In this document: positions 22,099-31,387 of the stretch, piece by piece
Layout of the letters: each line of letters starts with the position of its first letter
Numbering within the stretch: the stretch's first letter is position 1
Assembly (NCBI RefSeq): GCF_014155765.1
Contig: NZ_SCKT01000003.1
Span: forward strand, 1 to 64,000
Direction: 5' to 3'
From: Pantoea dispersa
GTDB taxonomy: Bacteria > Pseudomonadota > Gammaproteobacteria > Enterobacterales > Enterobacteriaceae
DNA length: 64,000 bases
Notes under the pieces: generated by a model
Told to the model about the DNA's origin: nothing
Seen by the model: the letters and a program-made list of their open reading frames with translations, nothing else
The model's database searches: none
Position numbers and translations under genes: made by a program

Positions 22099-23514
22099 AT
22101 GCAAACTGAACCGACGCCTTCGCAGGCAAACTTCAAGCGCAGCATGAAGGTGCGGCATCTGGTGATGCTGTCGCTCGGCGGCGTGATTGGCACCGGGCTG
22201 TTTTTCAACACCGGCTACATCATCTCCACCACCGGCGCAGCGGGCACGCTGCTGGCCTATCTGATTGGTGCGCTGGTGGTATGGCTGGTGATGGTGTGTC
22301 TTGGCGAACTGGCGGTAGCGATGCCGGAAACCGGCGCGTTTCACGTCTACGCCGCGCGCTACCTCAGTCCGGCGACCGGTTACACCGTGGCCTGGCTCTA
22401 CTGGCTCACCTGGACGGTGGCGCTCGGCTCCAGCCTCACCGCCGCCGGTTTCTGCATGCAGTACTGGTTCCCGACGGTGCCGGTGTGGCTGTGGTGCCTG
22501 GTGTTCTGTGTCGCCATCTATCTGCTGAATAGTGTCTCGACGCGCTTCTTTGCCGAAGGAGAGTTCTGGTTCTCCATCATCAAAGTGATCACCATCATTG
22601 CCTTTATCGTGCTGGGCGCGGCGGCGATGCTGGGGTTCATCCCGATGAAGGACGGCAGCGCGGCGCCGGGATTACATAACCTGACCGCTTCCGGCTGGCT
22701 GCCGCACGGCACGCTGCCGATTCTGATGACCATGGTGGCGGTGAATTTTGCCTTCTCCGGGACCGAGCTCATCGGCATTGCGGCGGGTGAAACCGAGCAG
22801 CCGCAGAAAGCGCTGCCGCTGGCGATTCGCACCACCGTGGCGCGTCTGATCATCTTCTTTATCGGCACGGTCTTTGTGCTGGCCGCGCTGATCCCGATGG
22901 ATCAGGCGGGCATCGTTAAAAGTCCGTTCGTACTGGTGTTCGAAAAGATCGGCATCCCGTACGCGGCGGATATTTTCAACTTCGTGATCCTTACCGCGAT
23001 CCTGTCAGCGGCGAACTCCGGACTGTACGCCTCGGGACGGATGCTGTGGTCGCTGGCCAATGAAAACACGCTGCCGCGTTGCTTTGCCCGGGTCAACCGG
23101 CGCGGCATTCCGCAGCTGGCCATCACCGTGAGTATGCTCGGCGGCCTGCTGGCGCTGTTTTCCAGCGTGATCGCCCCGGATACGGTGTTTGTGGCGCTGT
23201 CAGCGATTTCCGGCTTTGCCGTGGTGGCGGTGTGGCTGAGCATTTGCGCCTCACACTACATGTTCCGTCGCCGCTATCTGCAGGCGGGCAATGCGCCGCA
23301 GCAGTTGGCGTACCGCGCGCCGTTCTATCCGCTGGTGCCGATCCTCGGATTTACCCTGTGTCTGCTGGCGTGCATCGGGCTGGCCTTTGACCCGTCACAG
23401 CGCATCGCGCTATGGTGCGGCATTCCTTTTGTACTGTTCTGCTACGCTGCTTATTATCTGACGCAAAAACGCCAACACGCTTTCAACGCTAAGGAGACCG
23501 ATGATGTCGCGTAA
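22099..23514 (+). CDS. mmuP: S-methylmethionine permease
   Basis: A 471-residue amino-acid/polyamine/organocation transporter with 12 hydrophobic segments (E. coli MmuP 467). The first-helix signature [19 protein letters not shown] lies at about 17-35 and the AAP motif [26 protein letters not shown] near 218-245. It imports S-methylmethionine for use as a methyl donor. It overlaps mmuM by 14 bp and is preceded by a MetJ operator. Confidence 0.95.
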   Translation: MQTEPTPSQANFKRSMKVRHLVMLSLGGVIGTGLFFNTGYIISTTGAAGTLLAYLIGALVVWLVMVCLGELAVAMPETGAFHVYAARYLSPATGYTVAWLYWLTWTVALGSSLTAAGFCMQYWFPTVPVWLWCLVFCVAIYLLNSVSTRFFAEGEFWFSIIKVITIIAFIVLGAAAMLGFIPMKDGSAAPGLHNLTASGWLPHGTLPILMTMVAVNFAFSGTELIGIAAGETEQPQKALPLAIRTTVARLIIFFIGTVFVLAALIPMDQAGIVKSPFVLVFEKIGIPYAADIFNFVILTAILSAANSGLYASGRMLWSLANENTLPRCFARVNRRGIPQLAITVSMLGGLLALFSSVIAPDTVFVALSAISGFAVVAVWLSICASHYMFRRRYLQAGNAPQQLAYRAPFYPLVPILGFTLCLLACIGLAFDPSQRIALWCGIPFVLFCYAAYYLTQKRQHAFNAKETDDVA

Positions 23515-24436
23515 CCCCATCGCTGCGGCCCTGACCCACACTGATACCCTGATTCTGGATGGCGCGCTGGCGACAGAGCTGGAGGCGCGCGGCTGTGATC
23601 TGGCCGATACGCTGTGGTCAGCCAAAGTGCTGATGGAAAATCCCGAGCTGATTTATCAGGTGCACTATGACTACTTCGCCGCCGGCGCTAACGTGGCGAT
23701 CACCGCCAGCTATCAGGCGACGCCGCTGGGCTTTGCCGCCCGCGGACTGGATAGCGGCCAGGCCAGCGCACTGATCCGCCAGAGCGTGGCGCTGGCCCAG
23801 CGGGCACGCGACGATTACCGTGCCGCCTCTGGCAGCGAGGCACCACTGCTGGTGGCCGGATCGGTCGGTCCTTATGGCGCTTATCTGGCCAACGGCGCGG
23901 AATATCGCGGCGACTACGCCTTACCGGCTGCTGAAATGAAAGATTTCCACCGTCCGCGCGTGGCGGCGCTGCTGGAGGCGGGCGTGGATTTGCTGGCGTG
24001 TGAAACGCTGCCGTCGTTTGGTGAAATTCAGGCGCTGATTAGCCTGCTGGCGGAGTTTCCGCACAGCAGCGCGTGGTTCTCCTTCACGCTGCGCGATGCG
24101 CAACACCTGAGTGACGGCACGCCGCTGAGCAAGGTGGCGGAAGTCATCAATGCCGCGCCGCAGGTGGTCGCTGTCGGCCTCAACTGCGTGGCGCTGGAGA
24201 GCGTGACGCCGGCGCTGCAAACGCTACAGGCGCTGACGGACAAGCCGCTGCTGGTCTATCCTAACTCCGGCGAGCAGTATGATGCTGTCAGCAAAAGCTG
24301 GCACTCAGCGCCGTCTGGCTGCACGCTGCACGATAAGTTCCCCGAGTGGCAACAGGCGGGCGCCCGGCTGATTGGTGGCTGCTGTCGCACCACGCCACAG
24401 GATATCGCGGCGATTGCCGCCTGTTGTCAACCGTAA
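23501..24436 (+). CDS. mmuM: Homocysteine S-methyltransferase
   Basis: A 311-residue zinc-dependent methyltransferase (E. coli 310). It makes methionine from homocysteine using S-methylmethionine. The zinc ligands appear as Cys in VGLNCVALE (about 229) and the vicinal pair in IGGCCRTTP (about 295-296); the N-terminal [14 protein letters not shown] is also typical. It is co-transcribed with mmuP. Confidence 0.96.
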   Translation: MMSRNPIAAALTHTDTLILDGALATELEARGCDLADTLWSAKVLMENPELIYQVHYDYFAAGANVAITASYQATPLGFAARGLDSGQASALIRQSVALAQRARDDYRAASGSEAPLLVAGSVGPYGAYLANGAEYRGDYALPAAEMKDFHRPRVAALLEAGVDLLACETLPSFGEIQALISLLAEFPHSSAWFSFTLRDAQHLSDGTPLSKVAEVINAAPQVVAVGLNCVALESVTPALQTLQALTDKPLLVYPNSGEQYDAVSKSWHSAPSGCTLHDKFPEWQQAGARLIGGCCRTTPQDIAAIAACCQP

Positions 24437-24535
24437 TAAAGCGCAGAAAAGCGCCACTGATAGCGCGATTGAGGCGGGTGAAAAGGCAGAGAGGGCAGTT
24501 TAGACTGTCCTTTCTGATTCTGAAGCGGACCTGCT

Positions 24536-24958
24536 ATGAACCTGCGACATCTTCTTCCCGCCTGTGCGCTGCTGCTGAGCGGCTGTGCCACCATTGTCGG
24601 CACCGAAACGCAACCGGTAAAAATTGACTCTGTGCCGCAGGGCGCGCGTTTCACCGTGCAGGATGAAACCGGCCGCGCGGTGGCGCAGGGCTATACGCCG
24701 CAGACGGTGGATCTGGCGAAATCCAATGGCACCTATTTCGGTAAGAAACATTATCAGGTGATGCTGGAGAGTCCGGGCTATGTACCGCTGACGCTGCCCA
24801 TCGAAGCAAGTGCCAACCTGTGGTACGTGCTGGGTAATATTCCGCTGCTCGGTTTCCCCGGCTGGCTGGTGGTCGATCCGTTTTATGGCGGCATGTATGA
24901 CTTGAAGCCAGCACACCCGCAGCCGCATCTCAACGTGGTCGGCGCGCGCGGCGGTTAA
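24536..24958 (+). CDS. Putative lipoprotein (PEGA-like), unrecognised family member
   Basis: A 140-residue protein with a signal peptide and lipobox (LLLSGC, Cys at about 19). The mature part starts ATIVGTETQPVKIDSVPQGARFTVQDETGRAV. This resembles surface-exposed PEGA-type beta domains that follow lipidation signals and recur in phage-like and periplasmic lipoproteins. A C-terminal hydrophobic stretch (NLWYVLGNIPLLGFPGWLVVDPFYGGMYDL) probably contacts the membrane. Function unknown. It lies alone between mmuM and the convergent speG. Confidence 0.75.
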   Translation: MNLRHLLPACALLLSGCATIVGTETQPVKIDSVPQGARFTVQDETGRAVAQGYTPQTVDLAKSNGTYFGKKHYQVMLESPGYVPLTLPIEASANLWYVLGNIPLLGFPGWLVVDPFYGGMYDLKPAHPQPHLNVVGARGG

Positions 24959-24970
24959 TTTGCACGGATG

Positions 24971-25028
24971 CGTAGCGGCGCGATTTATCGCGCTTAGTTA
25001 AATACGCGCAATAAATTGCGCCGCTACG
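24971..25028. repeat. Palindromic intergenic repeat, family A copy 1
   Basis: Imperfect inverted repeat: CGTAGCGGCGCGATTTATCGCG pairs with CGCGCAATAAATTGCGCCGCTACG across a short AT-rich loop. It sits between two convergent genes and could act as a bidirectional transcript end. A related copy lies at 35770-35805. Confidence 0.88.
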
Positions 25029-25045
25029 GTTCGTGCCGATGGTTA

Positions 25046-25591
25046 TTATTGCGCGGTAGGTTTCACCATCGCATTACCGGATTTATGCTGCGCCAGGTAC
25101 TGCTGCTGGAAAATGCACATGCGGATGGTGTTGCGGTACTCGCCGTTGATGAAAAACTCGTGCTTCAGCACGCCTTCCACCTCGAAACCGAGCTTGGTGT
25201 AGATATGAATCGCCTTCTCGTTCTCCTGATCGACAATCAGATACAGCTTGTAGAGATTGAGCACCGAAAAGCCGTAATCCATCGCCAGCTTTGCCGCTCT
25301 GCTGGCTAAGCCCTTGCCCTGATGCGCCGGGTCGATGATGATCTGAAACTCCGCCCGGCGATGCACGTGGTTGATCTCCACCAGCTCGACCAGCCCGGCT
25401 TTTTGCCCGTCGTGTTCCACCACAAAGCGCCGCTCGGTCTGATCGTGGATGTGCTTGTCATACAGGTCAGAAAGCTCCACAAACGCTTCGTACGGCTCTT
25501 CAAACCAGTAGCGCATCACGCTGGCATTGTTATCCAGCTGATGAACAAAGTGCAGATCTTCCCGCTCCAGCGGACGTAATTTTACCGTCAT
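25046..25591 (-). CDS. speG: Spermidine N1-acetyltransferase
   Basis: A 181-residue GNAT enzyme (E. coli SpeG 186). It acetylates spermidine/spermine with acetyl-CoA to relieve polyamine toxicity. The family core [37 protein letters not shown] and the acetyl-CoA loop [14 protein letters not shown] (about 91-104) are unmistakable. The ATG at 25591 has AAAGGA upstream; the 45 upstream in-frame codons lack similarity. Confidence 0.95.
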   Translation of the reverse strand: MTVKLRPLEREDLHFVHQLDNNASVMRYWFEEPYEAFVELSDLYDKHIHDQTERRFVVEHDGQKAGLVELVEINHVHRRAEFQIIIDPAHQGKGLASRAAKLAMDYGFSVLNLYKLYLIVDQENEKAIHIYTKLGFEVEGVLKHEFFINGEYRNTIRMCIFQQQYLAQHKSGNAMVKPTAQ

Positions 25592-25680
25592 ACGGTGTTC
25601 CTTTAGATGACTGAATGGCTGTTGGGCAGCGGCGCAATCGACCTTCAGGATAAACTGCGCCGCGTTGCGCTCATGCCATG

Positions 25681-26346
25681 CTAACCAACAATCCGGCCCT
25701 GCGCCATGCGCGCGGCGCGATCGCACATATGATCGATCACGTCAGGATCGTGGCTGACCAGCACCATCGTCAGGCCATCATTCTGTTTGAGATCGTTAAG
25801 CAGGTTCAGGATCTCGGCCTGTACAGACATATCCAGCGCCGACATCGGCTCATCCAGCAGCAGGATCTTAGGCTCCAGCAGCAGGGCGCGCACAATGGCC
25901 ACGCGCTGACGCTGTCCGCCGGACAGCTGATGCGGATAGCGATCCGCCAGCGCCGGATCCAGCCCGACATGGCGAAAGCCCGCGTTGATGCGATCGTCGA
26001 TGTTATCGCGTCGCAGCAGCTTAAGCGGTTCCGCCAGCGTGCGGCGCAGCCGGTGGCGCGGATGCAGCGAAGCGTAGGGATCCTGAAACACCATCTGCAC
26101 ATCGCGCCGCAGCTGGCCGGTAAAGGGTTTGCCCGGCTGCACGGCGGTATTCGCCAGCGTCATCTGGCCGCGCCAGTGGGGATTCAGTCCGGCCATCACC
26201 CACAGCAGCGACGATTTACCGCAGCCGGAAGGCCCTACGAGGCCGAAACATTCGCCGGCCGCCACCTGCAGGTTCACATCGTGCACCACGGTGCGCAGTT
26301 CATAACCCTGTTTGTGCGAGACGCTCAGGTTGGCTAATTCAATCAT
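25681..26346 (-). CDS. Peptide/nickel-type ABC transporter ATP-binding protein (DppF/NikE-like)
   Basis: A 221-residue ABC ATPase with Walker A GPSGCGKS near 37-44, Q-loop [13 protein letters not shown], signature [15 protein letters not shown], Walker [13 protein letters not shown] and H-loop VSHD. Shorter than typical DppF (about 330) because it lacks the C-terminal oligopeptide-transporter extension. Last gene of the operon; overlaps the other ATPase by 8 bp. The substrate cannot be read from the sequence; peptides, nickel or opine-like solutes are all possible in this family. Confidence 0.9.
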   Translation of the reverse strand: MIELANLSVSHKQGYELRTVVHDVNLQVAAGECFGLVGPSGCGKSSLLWVMAGLNPHWRGQMTLANTAVQPGKPFTGQLRRDVQMVFQDPYASLHPRHRLRRTLAEPLKLLRRDNIDDRINAGFRHVGLDPALADRYPHQLSGGQRQRVAIVRALLLEPKILLLDEPMSALDMSVQAEILNLLNDLKQNDGLTMVLVSHDPDVIDHMCDRAARMAQGRIVG

Positions 26347-27172
26347 GCATCTTCTCCAGCGCCGCGCGATCCAGCACCGGCAGGCGTTCGCCGTGCGTCG
26401 CTTTCCCCGGACGGCAGGCCCACAGCGTGCGGGTATAAGGATGGCTGGCGTCTGACAGCTGCGCCGCCGGCAGCGTGTCCAGCAGGCGGCCTTTGTACAT
26501 CACCATCACCCGCTGACAGTGCTCGGAGACCTGTTGCAGATCGTGACTGATCAGCAGCAGGCCCATATTGCGCTGCTCCACCAGGCGACGAATCAGCGCC
26601 AGCACCTGATCGCGCATGGCGTGATCGAGCGCCGAGGTGGGCTCATCGGCAATCAGCAGATCGGGATCGGTAATCAGCGCGATCGCCAGCATCACGCGCT
26701 GGCCCATGCCGCCGGAGAGCTGATGCGGATAGCGCTTCATCAGCTGGCGCGGATCGGGCAGGCCCACCGCGTCCAGCATCTCGCACACTTTCTCTTTGCG
26801 CTCGGCGCGGCTCAGCTTGCGGTGCAGCACCAGCGGCTCTTCAACCTGCCAGCCAATGGTGCGCGTCGGGTTGAGCGCGTATTTCGGATCCTGCATGACC
26901 ATCGCCACTTTGCCGCCGCGCAGGCCGATCCAGTCGCGCTCGCGCAGATGCAGGGCGTCTGCGCCCGCCACCTGTAGCCGGTCAGCCTGCAACTGCAGCG
27001 CGGGCGACAGCAGGCCCATCAGCGCACGCGCGGTCAGGGATTTGCCCGAGCCGGATTCGCCGACCAGCGCCACGCGTTCGCGGCCAAGGGTAAAGCTGAT
27101 GTTATCCACCAGCAGCGCGTCGTGGCTGCGAATCGTCAGCCCCTGCGCATCAATCAACAGATCATTTGGCAT
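26339..27172 (-). CDS. Peptide/nickel-type ABC transporter ATP-binding protein (DppD/NikD-like)
   Basis: A 277-residue ABC ATPase: Walker A GESGSGKS, signature LSGGMGQRVMLAIAL (the Gly-Met-Gly form common in NikD), Walker B LLIADEPTSALD, then a C-terminal segment with SHPYTRTLWACRPG typical of oligopeptide ATPases. The ATG at 27172 gives MPNDLLIDAQGL, just after the preceding permease stop. An in-frame start at 27193 would add seven residues. Confidence 0.9.
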   Translation of the reverse strand: MPNDLLIDAQGLTIRSHDALLVDNISFTLGRERVALVGESGSGKSLTARALMGLLSPALQLQADRLQVAGADALHLRERDWIGLRGGKVAMVMQDPKYALNPTRTIGWQVEEPLVLHRKLSRAERKEKVCEMLDAVGLPDPRQLMKRYPHQLSGGMGQRVMLAIALITDPDLLIADEPTSALDHAMRDQVLALIRRLVEQRNMGLLLISHDLQQVSEHCQRVMVMYKGRLLDTLPAAQLSDASHPYTRTLWACRPGKATHGERLPVLDRAALEKMHD

Positions 27173-28019
27173 GGCGGGTATCCAGTCGGTCACGCAGGCC
27201 GTCGCCTGTCAGGTTAAACGCCAGGCTGGCGAACAGAATGGCTGCGCCGGGCGCTGCCGCCACCCACCATTGGTCGAAAATCACTTTACTGCCTTCTGCT
27301 ACCATCGAGCCCCATTCGGCGGTTGGCGGCTGCACGCCCATGCCGAGGAAGCCCAGCCCGGCGGCAGAAAGAATAATCCCGCCGAGGCTCAGCGCGGCAC
27401 GCACCACGGCGGTCGGCAGGCAGAGCGGCAGAATGTGGCCAAACATCAGGCGCAGGCCGGTAATGCCCTGCATGCGCGCGGCGGCGAGGTAATCGCTGCG
27501 GCGCAATGCCAGGGTTTCCGCGCGTGCCTGCCGGGCAAACGGCGGCCAGCTGGTGAGCGCCAGCGCCAGTGCGCCGTTCATCAGGCCCGGACCCAGCATT
27601 GCCACCAGCGCCAGCGCAATCACCAGGTTGGGCAGCGACAGAAAAATATCGGTGATGCGCATCAGCACGCGTTCGGTCCAGCCGCCGACGTAGCCGGCGG
27701 TGATGCCGACTAACAGGCCAACCGGGATAGTCAGCACCAGGATCAGCGACACCAGCAGCAGCGTCGGACGTGCGCCGTAAATCACGCGCGACAATAAATC
27801 GCGCCCGAAGCCGTCGGTGCCGAACCAGTGCAGCGCCGACGGTGCCAGCAGACGCTGTTCAATCACCTGCGCGTTAGGATCAAACGGCGCCAGCAGCGGC
27901 GCCAGCAGCGCCATGGCCACCAGCACGATCACCAGCGTCAGGCCGATGGTCAGCGAAGTGATACGCGCCCGGCGCCGGCGCGGGCGCACGGTTTCCAGTT
28001 CATGAAGTTGTTGAGTCAT
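27162..28019 (-). CDS. Peptide/nickel-type ABC transporter permease (DppC/NikC-like)
   Basis: A 285-residue inner-membrane permease. N-terminal Arg-rich tail, TM1 at about 25-45, then HWFGTDGFGRDLLSRVIYGARPTL (the family entry motif) and the EAA loop (RRSDYLAAARMQGITGLRLMFGHILPLCLPTAVV). Pairs with the upstream permease; the start overlaps its stop by 4 bp. The open frame extends far upstream, but that section is antisense-like Arg-rich nonsense over the partner gene. Confidence 0.92.
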   Translation of the reverse strand: MTQQLHELETVRPRRRRARITSLTIGLTLVIVLVAMALLAPLLAPFDPNAQVIEQRLLAPSALHWFGTDGFGRDLLSRVIYGARPTLLLVSLILVLTIPVGLLVGITAGYVGGWTERVLMRITDIFLSLPNLVIALALVAMLGPGLMNGALALALTSWPPFARQARAETLALRRSDYLAAARMQGITGLRLMFGHILPLCLPTAVVRAALSLGGIILSAAGLGFLGMGVQPPTAEWGSMVAEGSKVIFDQWWVAAAPGAAILFASLAFNLTGDGLRDRLDTRHAK

Positions 28020-29068
28020 CGGGTTCTCGGATCGGTTAACCAGGTGAGGGCGTCGGCCACGGCATTGAGCAGGATAAAGCAGCTGCCAATCAGCAACGTA
28101 GCGCCGAGAATCGCCGGAACATCCGCGGAAAACAGCGCGTTGGTCATGTAGCGACCGACGCCCGGCCAGGCGAATACGGTTTCCGTCAGCACGGACCCTT
28201 CCAGCAGCGTAGCGTAGGAGAGGGCGATAACGGTGATTAGCGTGCCCAGCACGTTGGGGAAAATATGACGCAGCAGAATGCGCGCCCGGCCAGCGCCTTT
28301 CGCGCGCGCCAGCACCACATACTCTTTGCTGCTCTCTTCCAGCAGCGCCGCGCGCAGTAAACGCGTAATGCCCGCCATCGCCAGCAAGCCGAGAATCACC
28401 ACCGGCAGCCACAGATGGGCAATCGCGTTGCGAAACATTTCCGCATCGCCGGAGAGCCAGCTATCAATCAGTACAAAGCCGGTCTTCGGTTCAAGGGTAT
28501 AAATCCAGATATCATCCAGCTGGCCCGGACCGGCGGACCAGTGCAGCACGGCGTAGAACAGCAGCAGGCCCAGCAGGCCGAGCCAGAACACCGGCACCGA
28601 GTAGCCCAGCAGCGAGATAAAGCGCGCCACATTATCGATGACGCTGCCCGGTTTCCACGCCGCCAGCAGTGCGAGCGTCACGCCGAACACCGCAGCGAAA
28701 ATCATCGAACAGGTCGCCAGCTCAAGCGTGGCGGGGAAGGTGCGCATCAGGTCGGCGCTGACCGGCTGATTGGTCAGGTGCGACAGGCCGAGATTGCCCT
28801 GCGCCAGATGGCTGATATAGCGCCAGAACTGTACCAGTACCGGCTGATCCAGCCCAAGATCGTGACGCACCTGAGCATAGGTGGCTTCGCTGGCGTGATC
28901 GCCGGCGATTTGCTGCACCGGGTCGACTGGCGACAGGTGCGACAGCATGAAAGTAAACGCTAACAAACCCACCAGCGTCACCAGCAGCGACAGCAGGCTG
29001 GTGACGAGGCGGCTGAAGCGCTGCCAGAGTGGCCGGGCGAACCCGGCCGATGATGCTGACGCTGCCAT
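28016..29068 (-). CDS. Peptide/nickel-type ABC transporter permease (DppB/NikB-like)
   Basis: A 350-residue permease. TM1 is followed by the periplasmic loop with DPVQQIAGDHASEATYAQVRHDLGLDQPVLVQFWRYISHLAQGNLG, the hallmark of DppB-type proteins, then the EAA loop LARAKGAGRARILLRHIFPNVLGTLITV. The start overlaps the binding-protein stop by one base (TAATG), so translation is likely coupled. Confidence 0.92.
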   Translation of the reverse strand: MAASASSAGFARPLWQRFSRLVTSLLSLLVTLVGLLAFTFMLSHLSPVDPVQQIAGDHASEATYAQVRHDLGLDQPVLVQFWRYISHLAQGNLGLSHLTNQPVSADLMRTFPATLELATCSMIFAAVFGVTLALLAAWKPGSVIDNVARFISLLGYSVPVFWLGLLGLLLFYAVLHWSAGPGQLDDIWIYTLEPKTGFVLIDSWLSGDAEMFRNAIAHLWLPVVILGLLAMAGITRLLRAALLEESSKEYVVLARAKGAGRARILLRHIFPNVLGTLITVIALSYATLLEGSVLTETVFAWPGVGRYMTNALFSADVPAILGATLLIGSCFILLNAVADALTWLTDPRTR

Positions 29069-30636
29069 TACTTCGAAACCTGCGCGTAATACACCATGTC
29101 CGGGTTGATCCCCTGCACATAGCCCTGCAGATTGTCGCGCAGCGCAATCAGGTTACGCGCCTGCAGGCCAATCACGTACGGCGAGTTCTTCAGCACTTCG
29201 CGCTGCATCGCCTGATAAAGCGCAACGCGCTTGTTGCTGTCGGCTTCGGCCGTCGCCGCCAGCGTCTGTTTGCTCAGCTCCGGGATGTGCCAGTCTGAAC
29301 GGTAAGCAATGGTTTTGCTGCCATCTTCCGGGTTGTAAGCGAAGGACGCAGCGTTGGTGTTCGGGTCGAAATAATCCGCGCCCCAGGCGTTGAGCGTAGC
29401 TTCATACTGATGCGCCTTCACGCGGGTAGACACTTCAGAGCTTAAGCCCGGCTGCACTTCCACCTTCACGCCGCCTTTGGCGAAGCTGCCCTGCAGCGCC
29501 TGCGCGATATCAAGGTACGGAGGCTGATTGCTGGTGGAGAGCTTAAAGCTGACGTTGGTCAGGCCGGCCTTCTGCAGAATCGCTTTGGCTTTCTCCGGAT
29601 CGTAGCTGTAAGGCGTGTCGTTCAGCGCACCGAGGAAACCCTTCGGCAGGAAGGTCTGGTGCACTTCAAACTGGCCTTTCAGCAGGTCATTGGCGATACC
29701 TTTATAGTCGAACAGGTAGCGTGCCGCTTCCCACAGCGCCGGGTTCTTCAGTACCGGATTGGCACCGACGTTGAACTGAATGTAGTAGAGCGACGCCATC
29801 GGAATCGCTTCGGTCTTCACGCCGGCTTTGCCCTTCAGCGCAGCGATCTGGTCAGCACCGAGGTTACGCGCGATATCGACATCGCCCTGTTCCAGCAGCA
29901 GACGGCGCGCTGCCGGCTCCGGCACGTTTTTGATCAGAATGTTTTTCAGCTTCGGTGCACCGGCCGGTGAGGTCGGGTTGGCGCTGAGCAGTATCGCTTC
30001 ATGCAGCACCACTTTGCGAATCTGGAACGGGCCGCTGCCGGCCGAGTGGGTGCCGAGCCACGCGTGGCCGAAATCACCGTTTTTGGCGTTGGCCTGCGCG
30101 GTTTTTTCATCAACGATCGAGGAGACCGGCGCGGACAGCAGGCTCAGCACATAGGCCGGGCTGACGTTGGCGCTCCAGCTAATCTGCACGTGGTCTTCAT
30201 CGACCTTTTTCAGGAAGCTATCGACGTTGTCTTTGTTCCAGCCGAGCTGGGTCAGAATAAAGGACGGATCGAGGTTGAGTTTCACCACGCGGCCCAGCGA
30301 GAAGATGACATCTTCCGGGCGCAGCGGGTTACCGCTGGCGAATTTCGCGTCTTTGCGCAGCGCAAACGTCAGGCTGCGGTTATCACTGCCCGGCTGCCAT
30401 GACGTGGCCAGCGTTGGCTTAAGATCGGTTGGATTGGCCGGATCGGACTGCACCAGGCGCTGATAAATGTTAGTGAACGCTTGCACCGTGGTCAGTTCAA
30501 AGCCCTGGGCCGGATCAAAGCTGTCCGCATCATCCGTAGACTGCGCAATCACCAGCGTATCTTTCGGCGTGGCGGCCTGCGCGGAGAAGGCGGCTACCAG
30601 CGACAGCGCCAGCAGTGAGGGAATAATTTTTTTCAT
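29068..30636 (-). CDS. ABC transporter substrate-binding protein (SBP family 5)
   Basis: A 522-residue periplasmic protein with a cleavable signal (MKKIIPSLLALSLVAAFSAQA). It has the extracellular solute-binding family 5 fold: DSFDPAQGFELTTVQAFTNIYQRLV near the mature start, GSGPFQIRKVV in the middle and a domain-3 region to the end. It heads the five-gene transporter operon. Ligand unknown; the absence of a dipeptide-specific signature that can be judged by eye leaves the substrate open. A single promoter upstream is likely within 30637-30700. Confidence 0.92.
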   Translation of the reverse strand: MKKIIPSLLALSLVAAFSAQAATPKDTLVIAQSTDDADSFDPAQGFELTTVQAFTNIYQRLVQSDPANPTDLKPTLATSWQPGSDNRSLTFALRKDAKFASGNPLRPEDVIFSLGRVVKLNLDPSFILTQLGWNKDNVDSFLKKVDEDHVQISWSANVSPAYVLSLLSAPVSSIVDEKTAQANAKNGDFGHAWLGTHSAGSGPFQIRKVVLHEAILLSANPTSPAGAPKLKNILIKNVPEPAARRLLLEQGDVDIARNLGADQIAALKGKAGVKTEAIPMASLYYIQFNVGANPVLKNPALWEAARYLFDYKGIANDLLKGQFEVHQTFLPKGFLGALNDTPYSYDPEKAKAILQKAGLTNVSFKLSTSNQPPYLDIAQALQGSFAKGGVKVEVQPGLSSEVSTRVKAHQYEATLNAWGADYFDPNTNAASFAYNPEDGSKTIAYRSDWHIPELSKQTLAATAEADSNKRVALYQAMQREVLKNSPYVIGLQARNLIALRDNLQGYVQGINPDMVYYAQVSK

Positions 30637-30861
30637 GTTGTTTCCTTGCCTTAAAAAAGTAACGCGAGTTTACGAGAGCGCTACAGTGAAGAATAGTCAA
30701 TTTATGGCTATGCATATGCCGTAAGGTTCTAAGCGGTGCGCTTCAGTTATAAGCAAGGGGGCGTAACGCGATCGGATTATTCTGGCGCACCTTATATCCG
30801 CACGCATTATCAACCAAATCGCAACGAAAATTAAATCAACCTGAACCCCGGAATAATTAAC

Positions 30862-30889
30862 TTTACTTCGCTTTTCGCCCTCCTATAAT
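30862..30889 (+). promoter_or_regulatory. Candidate mgtB promoter
   Basis: TTTACT (30862-30867), 16 bp, TATAAT (30884-30889). The perfect -10 with a weak -35 is typical of activator-dependent promoters. PhoP would be the expected activator for mgtB, but no confident GTTTA direct repeat was found by eye. Confidence 0.6.
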
Positions 30890-30917
30890 AGCCGCAACTT
30901 CACACAGGAGAATTCAG

Positions 30918-30959
30918 TTGGACAGTCACCCTTATCGATGGCAATACAAGGCAAGCTGA
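30918..30959 (+). CDS. Candidate leader peptide 1 of mgtB (13 codons, TTG start)
   Basis: AGGAG at 30906-30910 precedes TTG at 30918 with 7-nt spacing. The frame encodes fMet-DSHPYRWQYKAS then TGA. It lies about 22 nt from the predicted transcription start. Position, size and Shine-Dalgarno are seen; a role as leader peptide is inferred from Mg2+-transporter leaders. Confidence 0.4.
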   Translation: MDSHPYRWQYKAS

Positions 30960-31076
30960 CGCGCGAATTCTTTTGTCGCTGCTTGCCAACATGGCGGGCA
31001 GCAATCCTCACCTGTTTCTGATGATTGTTCCCTGATAATGACACCACAGCGGGCTGAAGCCCGTGGGAATAGCATC

Positions 31077-31127
31077 ATGCACATGATTTTAAACGCACTT
31101 TTTCCTCCGCCTCGATGCGCGCGCTGA
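31077..31127 (+). CDS. Candidate proline-rich leader peptide 2 of mgtB (16 or 14 codons)
   Basis: The frame MHMILNALFPPPRCAR ends in TGA at 31125-31127. Three consecutive Pro codons followed by Arg recall stalling or slow-translation motifs used by mgtL and mgtP leader peptides in Salmonella. Start-site strength is poor (GGGA upstream), and either ATG (31077 or 31083) could be used. Confidence 0.4.
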   Translation: MHMILNALFPPPRCAR

Positions 31128-31261
31128 TCTTCAGCGTGCTGAGCTTCCCTGCGCGTTAAGCCGCTTCAGGCTGCTGCTGCGCGCAGCGTTATCCAGGATT
31201 ATGTTATTTCACTCGTTATTCAGCGAGCGACTTTCTTCGCCCATTATTTCCGGGAGGTAAT

Positions 31262-31294
31262 ATGGAAATTCCCGACAGGTTATTTTTAATTTAA
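31262..31294 (+). CDS. Candidate leader peptide 3 of mgtB (10 codons)
   Basis: GGGAGG sits 4 nt ahead of the ATG at 31262, the strongest Shine-Dalgarno in the leader. The frame encodes MEIPDRLFLI and stops at TAA, about 94 nt before mgtB. It could be a translated leader that controls downstream folding. Confidence 0.4.
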   Translation: MEIPDRLFLI

Positions 31295-31387
31295 TCCGGT
31301 CACGCCGTGACAATTAATGTTTTCGACTTGTGCGCCTGGCGCGCAGGGATCGTTATTGCCGTAAAAAAATAAACGAGGAGTGTCATC

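Larger units (their letters stand above)
30637..31387 (+). other. Long gene-free interval holding the mgtB promoter and leader
   Basis: 750 bp between the divergent transporter operon and mgtB. The plus-strand promoter near 30862-30889 would give a leader of about 490 nt. Inside are hairpins (GCGGGCT-GAA-GCCCG near 31050) and three short reading frames with start contexts of varying quality, listed separately. This matches the architecture of Mg2+-responsive leaders of mgtA and mgtCBR. Confidence 0.7.

Noticed and set aside
30740-30880. PhoP box upstream of mgtB
   Set aside because: Expected biologically, but no convincing pair of GTTTA-like repeats at the right spacing was found by eye, so it is not annotated.
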